A DNA stretch of 36,937 nucleotides, taken from the NCBI RefSeq assembly GCF_001590925.1, contig NZ_BCTU01000040.1, positions 1 to 36,937 of the forward strand. The letters run 5' to 3'. Shown piece after piece: positions 32,988 to 36,937 of this stretch. The position numbers and the translations under genes were made by a program. Each line of letters starts with the position of its first letter. Position 1 is the first letter of the stretch. Under the pieces are notes generated by a model. That model had not been told where the DNA came from, searched no databases, and worked only from the letters and a program-made list of their open reading frames with translations. The stretch is from Serratia plymuthica NBRC 102599 (lineage in GTDB: Bacteria; Pseudomonadota; Gammaproteobacteria; Enterobacterales; Enterobacteriaceae).

Positions 32988-34006
32988 GGCTTTCGTCTCC
33001 TTAACAGCCGATGCAACGATACGCTCGGCGATTGAATCATCAGCACCGCCAGCACCACTATCGCCTTCAGCACCAGATTGAACTCCGGCCGGTAGCCGGA
33101 CAGTAGAATGCCGGTATTCATCCCCTGGATAATCAATGCCCCCACTACCGACAACAGAAGATTAAAACGGCCGCCCAGCAAAGATCCTCCGCCAATCACC
33201 ACCGCTAAAATCGCATCCAGCTCCAGCCACAGCCCGGCATTGTTGGCATCTGCGCCACGGATATCCGCAGTCACAATAATCCCCGCCACGGCGGCGCACA
33301 GCCCGCAGATCACATAGACCGCCATGACCACCCAACGCGTACTCACCCCCGCATTGCGCGCCGAACGCAGGTTAATTCCCACCGCCTCGATAAACAGCCC
33401 CAGCGCGGTTTTGCGCGTCAGCAGCCAGATCAACAACAGCATCACGGCGGCAATGATCGCCGGCATCGGCAAATACATCAGCGCGCCGCTGCCCAGTTGC
33501 GCCAAACCTTCACGTTCGAAAGTGACGATTTGCCCTTCGGTGATCAGTTGTGCAATACCGCGCCCGGCCACCATCAACATCAGCGTGGCGACAATCGGTT
33601 GTATCTGCAGCACCGCGACCAGAAATCCGTTCCACAGGCCACACAATGCCCCCACGGCCAGCGCAGCGGCAAGCACGTAACCCAGTGGATAGCCCGCGCT
33701 GGTCAGCGTTGCCGCCGTAGCACCGGCGATTGCCATCACGGCCCCCACTGAGAGGTCGATACCACCGGTGGCGATCACCAGTGTCATGCCCAAGGCAAGC
33801 AACGCGACCGGCGCTCCGCGATTAACGATGTCGATCACGCTGCCAAACAGACGACCATCCTGAACGTGAATGGAAAAGAAATTCGGGGCGACCAGGCTGT
33901 CGATCAGCAAAATCGCCGCCAACGCTCCCAACTGCGTCGCCCCGGCCGGGAATACCCATTTGACTTTGCGTGGTCCACCGGTCATGGAGAAGCTCCTGTG
34001 GTTCAT
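32984..34006 (-). CDS. ytfT: Galactofuranose ABC transporter permease YtfT
   Basis: This 340-residue RbsC-like permease aligns well with E. coli YtfT: LLIDSLVAPNFFSIHVQDGRLFGS, ALGMTLVIATGGIDLSVGAV, and GADANNAGLWLELDAILAVVIGGG. Two starts are possible. ATG 34006 overlaps the ytfR stop by 4 bp and has AGGGGG 5-10 nt upstream; ATG 33985 has AGGAG 7 nt upstream and would shorten the protein by 7 residues. The first is given because of the coupling overlap. Confidence 0.93.
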   Translation of the reverse strand: MNHRSFSMTGGPRKVKWVFPAGATQLGALAAILLIDSLVAPNFFSIHVQDGRLFGSVIDIVNRGAPVALLALGMTLVIATGGIDLSVGAVMAIAGATAATLTSAGYPLGYVLAAALAVGALCGLWNGFLVAVLQIQPIVATLMLMVAGRGIAQLITEGQIVTFEREGLAQLGSGALMYLPMPAIIAAVMLLLIWLLTRKTALGLFIEAVGINLRSARNAGVSTRWVVMAVYVICGLCAAVAGIIVTADIRGADANNAGLWLELDAILAVVIGGGSLLGGRFNLLLSVVGALIIQGMNTGILLSGYRPEFNLVLKAIVVLAVLMIQSPSVSLHRLLRRRKP

Positions 34007-35517
34007 CCTGCCCCCTGTTGCACAGCAATAGCCTGCATAATCGCAGGTACCGTAATAGCCGTATGCTCAAGCTGCGTAACGTGTTTTCTGTCGCGCAATA
34101 CCACGATGCGGTCGGCATATCCCGCCAATTCCTCCAGCTCAGAAGAGATCACCAGCAGCGCTAATCCTTCATCACACAACCTTTCAATCAGCCGGATAAT
34201 TTCTGCATGCGCACCAACGTCAATCCCGCGCGTCGGTTCATCCAGGATCAGAAAACGGGGTTTGGTTGCCAACCAACGCGACAGCAGCACCTTCTGCTGA
34301 TTCCCTCCGGACAGGTATTGGATCTGTTGCTCCGGACCCGGCGTGCGAATGCCCAATAATTGGATAAAACTCTCGGCAATGCGGGTTTGCTCTCGTAGCG
34401 AGAGCGGCTTTAACCAGCCGCGCTGAGCCTGCAGAGCCAGAATGATATTTTCTCGCACCGTCGCAGCACCGATAATTCCGTCGGTTTTACGATCCTCCGG
34501 GCAATAACCGAAGCCGAGACTGGCAGCTTTGCGCGGCGTACGAATATTCACCGCGCGGCCCTCCACTTTCGCACTACCGCTATCATGCGATTTGATGCCA
34601 AATATCAGTTGGGCCGTTTCGGTACGCCCCGAACCGAGCAGGCCTGCCAATCCGACAATCTCACCCGGCCTTATTCTCAGATCGAAGGGTTCAACCATGC
34701 CACGACGCCCGTAGCCGTTAAATTCGACCAGCGGAGACGCATCCGTCGGCACATGCTCGCCCCGCTTGAGCAACGACTCGTCAAAGGCGTGACCGAGCAT
34801 CATCTGGACCAGCTCCAGCCGTGGCAAGTCGTTGGCTGGCTTGGTGCCCACCAACCTACCGTTGCGCAGCACGGTAATGCGATCGCTGATGCGGTAAACC
34901 TGATCGAGGAAATGGGTGACAAAGATCATGCCTATACCCTGCGATCGCAGTTGACTGAGAATATCCAGCAGCATGGTGACTTCTTTAGCATCCAGGCTCG
35001 CAGTAGGTTCATCCAGGATCAGGACTTTGGCTGAAAGATCGACCGCCCGTGCGATAGCGACAATCTGCTGGATCGCAATCGAATAATTGCCTAATGGCTG
35101 GCTGGCATCCAACTGCAACCCATAACCCTGCAAAAGTTGCTGGGCCCGCCGCAGCATGGTTTTTTGATCGACCAGGCCGAAACGGGTAGGTTCGCGGCCG
35201 ATAAACAAATTGGCGGCCACCGAGATATTCGCCAGCAGGTTAACTTCCTGATAAACCGTACCAATCCCCAGCGCCTGCGCTTGCGCGGTGCTTTGCGGCG
35301 CAATGGCTTTGCCCTCCAGCAGAATTTCACCGACGGAACGCTGATAAACCCCGGTCAGCGCTTTGATTAGCGTGGATTTTCCCGCGCCGTTTTCACCCAA
35401 CAGCGCCATGATCTCTCCGCGCTGTAGCGTGAAATCAACCTCTTCCAGCGCCTTTACGCCAGGAAACTCGACGGATAATCCCTTAATCGCCAATAACGTG
35501 GTCTGCGATGCGGCCAT
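34003..35517 (-). CDS. ytfR: Galactofuranose ABC transporter ATPase YtfR
   Basis: This 504-residue protein has two fused ABC ATPase domains, as in RbsA and MglA. The first has an intact Walker A (GENGAGKST at 41-49) and Walker B (VLILDEPTASLD), but a degenerate signature (YSIAIQQ). The second has a degenerate Walker A (GLLGSGRTE) and an intact signature (LSGGNQQKVLLSRWL) and Walker B (FLILDEPTRGIDVG). This split is normal for sugar importers of this class. E. coli YtfR has 500 residues. It lies 23 bp downstream of ytfQ. Confidence 0.95.
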   Translation of the reverse strand: MAASQTTLLAIKGLSVEFPGVKALEEVDFTLQRGEIMALLGENGAGKSTLIKALTGVYQRSVGEILLEGKAIAPQSTAQAQALGIGTVYQEVNLLANISVAANLFIGREPTRFGLVDQKTMLRRAQQLLQGYGLQLDASQPLGNYSIAIQQIVAIARAVDLSAKVLILDEPTASLDAKEVTMLLDILSQLRSQGIGMIFVTHFLDQVYRISDRITVLRNGRLVGTKPANDLPRLELVQMMLGHAFDESLLKRGEHVPTDASPLVEFNGYGRRGMVEPFDLRIRPGEIVGLAGLLGSGRTETAQLIFGIKSHDSGSAKVEGRAVNIRTPRKAASLGFGYCPEDRKTDGIIGAATVRENIILALQAQRGWLKPLSLREQTRIAESFIQLLGIRTPGPEQQIQYLSGGNQQKVLLSRWLATKPRFLILDEPTRGIDVGAHAEIIRLIERLCDEGLALLVISSELEELAGYADRIVVLRDRKHVTQLEHTAITVPAIMQAIAVQQGAG

Positions 35518-35540
35518 CTTTTGTCCCGTCGGTGAGTGGA

Positions 35541-36497
35541 TTAATAACCCATGCTTTTCTTCAGCTCGAATTCCTGTTTTGCGGTATCAGGCTGCAGCAG
35601 TTTCGATTCGGTCTGAATAAACTTCGCGGGTTGCGTTCCGTCTTTTTTCATCGCCAACAGCGCGTCGAACGCAGGGCCAGCCATATTCGGTGTCAGTTCG
35701 ACCGACGCATTGGCCTCGCCATTGATCATCGCTTTGAAGATATCGGGAACACCGTCAATGGAGACGATTTTAATTTGTGAGCCTGGTTTCAAGCCGGCTT
35801 CTTTGATCGCCTGAATAGCACCTATCGCCATATCGTCGTTGTGAGCGTATACGGCGCAGATATTTTTGCCGTTCTGCTCAGCCTTGATGAAGCTTTCCAT
35901 CACTTCTTTACCCTTGCTGCGGGTGAAGTCACCGGATTGCGAACGGATAATTTTGACGTTGGCGGCGCTGGCGATACCGTCAGCAAAGCCTTTCTTGCGG
36001 TTGATTGCGACGCTGGCGCCCACGGTGCCTTGCAGTTCCACTACGTTACAAGGCTTACCGGCTACCTCTTTGACCAGCCACTCCCCCGCAACTTTGCCTT
36101 CATGCACACTGTCCGATGCCACAGCCGCGGTATACAGCGAGGGATCGTTCACTTCTATCATCCTGTCGAGCAGGAATACCGGGATTTTGGCCTCTTTCGC
36201 CTCTTGCAGTACCGGGGTCCAGCCGGTAGCGACAACTGGCGCAATGAAAATAGCGTCAACACCCTGGGCAATAAAAGATCTGACCGCTTTGATCTGGTTT
36301 TCCTGTTTTTGCTGCGCATCGGCGATTTTCAGCGTAATTCCGCGCTTTTCCGCTTCTTGTTTCGATACTTTGGTTTCCGCCGAGCGCCAGCCCGATTCAG
36401 AACCAATCTGAGAAAAGCCGACGACCAGCGGTGCTGCCTGTGCCGAACCGATCAATGCGCCAGTAATGGCGGCCGCTAACAGCAGACGTTTAACCAT
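35541..36497 (-). CDS. ytfQ: Galactofuranose-binding periplasmic protein YtfQ
   Basis: This 318-residue sugar-binding protein has a signal peptide ending in AQA at residue 21 (MVKRLLLAAAITGALIGSAQA in parts), then APLVVGFSQIGSESGWR. Strong matches to E. coli YtfQ include EKRGITLKIAD, FIAPVVATGW, VVELQGTVGASVAI, SQSGDFTRSKGKEVMESFIKAE and ANASVELTPNMAGPAFD. It delivers galactofuranose to YtfT/YjfF. GAGGAG lies 6 nt before the ATG. It is the first gene of the operon. Confidence 0.96.
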   Translation of the reverse strand: MVKRLLLAAAITGALIGSAQAAPLVVGFSQIGSESGWRSAETKVSKQEAEKRGITLKIADAQQKQENQIKAVRSFIAQGVDAIFIAPVVATGWTPVLQEAKEAKIPVFLLDRMIEVNDPSLYTAAVASDSVHEGKVAGEWLVKEVAGKPCNVVELQGTVGASVAINRKKGFADGIASAANVKIIRSQSGDFTRSKGKEVMESFIKAEQNGKNICAVYAHNDDMAIGAIQAIKEAGLKPGSQIKIVSIDGVPDIFKAMINGEANASVELTPNMAGPAFDALLAMKKDGTQPAKFIQTESKLLQPDTAKQEFELKKSMGY

Positions 36498-36638
36498 GTT
36501 GTTCTCCTCGCTTTGCCCAGGGATGTGACTCCCTCCGACAGGGGTAGTCGTTGTTGTATATGCTGCCTATTTTTCTGGTGGAGTTGGCGGCCAAAAGATT
36601 GGGCGCTACTTAGTTGTAGTTGAAAATCAGGCAGGAAT

Positions 36639-36654
36639 AATGAGCAGCATCACA
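36639..36654. promoter_or_regulatory. Possible CRP site upstream of ytfQ
   Basis: AATGA-N6-TCACA matches 8 of 10 core positions of TGTGA-N6-TCACA, centred about 150 bp before ytfQ. Catabolite control would be sensible for a sugar importer, but the match is imperfect and no promoter was located beside it. Confidence 0.3.
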
Positions 36655-36714
36655 TCGCGGTAGAACAACCATTTTGTACATGGATTCAGCTAAAAATGTC
36701 TAAATTGGGAACGA

Positions 36715-36750
36715 TTTCAGAGGGGTTTTTAAGCAACTTTTCAGAGGGGT
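36715..36750. repeat. Tandem 12-bp direct repeat upstream of ytfQ
   Basis: TTTCAGAGGGGT occurs at 36715-36726 and 36739-36750, a 24-bp period. It may be paired binding sites for a regulator of the sugar operon. Confidence 0.6.
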
Positions 36751-36777
36751 AGCGAAAATTTAGAAAATGTAGAAAGC

Positions 36778-36808
36778 AAAAAAAAACCCTTCGCTTTCGC
36801 GAAGGGTT
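36778..36808 (-). terminator. Terminator of the tRNA-Trp transcript
   Basis: On the minus strand AACCCTTCGC-GAAA-GCGAAGGGTT is followed by a T-run of about seven. It has a perfect 10-bp stem with a GAAA tetraloop, 8 nt after the tRNA CCA end. Confidence 0.93.
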
Positions 36809-36815
36809 TTCAATA

Positions 36816-36891
36816 TGGCAGGGGCGGAGAGACTCGAACTCGCGACACCCGGTTTTGGAGACCGGTGCTCTACCAACTGAGCTACGCCCCT
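36816..36891 (-). tRNA. trpT: tRNA-Trp (anticodon CCA)
   Basis: The 76-nt gene folds as a full cloverleaf, with acceptor AGGGGCG/CGCCCCT. The anticodon arm CCGGT-CTCCAAA-ACCGG puts CCA at positions 34-36. The T-arm contains GTTCGAGTC. CCA is encoded. It closely matches E. coli trpT, which ends the rrnC unit next to hdfR, so an rRNA operon may lie to the right. Confidence 0.97.
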
Positions 36892-36905
36892 AAATCTCGC
36901 TTAAC

Positions 36906-36935
36906 ATTATGCCTGCTAAAATTAGCAGGCATAAT
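36906..36935. other. Perfect 14-bp palindrome upstream of tRNA-Trp
   Basis: ATTATGCCTGCTAA and TTAGCAGGCATAAT flank a 2-nt loop. On the minus strand it comes 14 nt before the tRNA 5' end. No T-run follows, so it is more likely a processing or spacer hairpin of a tRNA/rRNA precursor than a terminator. Confidence 0.55.
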
Positions 36936-36937
36936 TT

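Larger units (their letters stand above)
36498..36777 (-). other. Upstream region of the ytfQ operon
   Basis: The 318-base gap between ytfQ and the tRNA gene holds the ytf promoter. It contains a possible CRP site (36639-36654), a 12-bp direct repeat (36715-36726 and 36739-36750), and the tRNA terminator at its right end. I do not see a clear sigma-70 promoter. Because the tRNA reads in the same direction, its terminator is the boundary between the two units. Confidence 0.5.

Noticed and set aside
33497-34300. Several plus-strand frames opposite ytfT and ytfR
   Set aside because: They lack ribosome binding sites and family motifs, and they overlap well-conserved transporter genes on the other strand.
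1-36937. CRISPR arrays, insertion sequences, prophage genes, toxin-antitoxin pairs
   Set aside because: No regularly spaced repeats, transposase or integrase motifs, or phage structural genes were seen. The only mobile-type sequences are ERIC elements.

Overview
The window looks like the chromosome of an enterobacterium of the Serratia type. Most genes have close E. coli counterparts in conserved local order (yhjD-yhjE-yhjG-pdeH-kdgK; ilvC/ilvY-ilvADEMG-ilvL; comM-maoP-hdfR-trpT). They are mixed with genes E. coli lacks at these places: an S8 serine-protease autotransporter, a TetR/Tm-1-like module, and an RpfF/RpfR signalling pair. ERIC repeats are also present. The assignment to Serratia is an inference from gene content, not from a database search.

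Layout, left to right. 1-1519: 5' two-thirds or less of a secreted subtilisin-like autotransporter, cut by the window edge. 1925-4941: a TetR-family gene divergent from a two-gene operon encoding a Tm-1-like (UPF0261) protein and its TIM-barrel partner, with two matching palindromic operators between them. 5070-5567: a Spy/CpxP-type periplasmic chaperone. 6124-9001: a PAS-GGDEF-EAL protein (RpfR type) facing a crotonase-fold DSF synthase (RpfF type), a complete fatty-acid signal synthase/receptor pair acting through cyclic di-GMP. 9340-14933: yhjD, yhjE, cdh and the AsmA-like yhjG. 15037-15822: pdeH, a second c-di-GMP phosphodiesterase with a near-perfect sigma-28 promoter. 15965-17266: a small tautomerase and kdgK, the latter with a KdgR-type operator.

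17464-27446 is the branched-chain amino acid block. ilvC and its LysR activator ilvY are divergent. The operon ilvL-ilvG-ilvM-ilvE-ilvD-ilvA runs leftward from a classic leader peptide and attenuator, and appears to have a DUF2461 gene as its last member. ilvG is intact, so a functional acetohydroxyacid synthase II is expected, unlike E. coli K-12. Three ERIC elements (one full length, two short) sit immediately after the stop codons of ilvC, the DUF2461 gene and ilvE.

27580-31990: an MFS transporter, comM, maoP and hdfR. 31995-36497: a galactofuranose-type ABC importer operon (ytfQ-ytfR-ytfT-yjfF, read leftward), placed between hdfR and a tRNA-Trp gene (36816-36891). In E. coli trpT is the last gene of the rrnC unit, so an rrn operon may lie just beyond the right edge.

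A recurrent theme is control of motility and c-di-GMP: RpfR, PdeH under a flagellar sigma-28 promoter, and HdfR, a repressor of the flagellar master operon in E. coli. The strongest candidates for a less-described system are the RpfF/RpfR pair with its structured rpfF leader, and the TetR-controlled Tm-1-like module.
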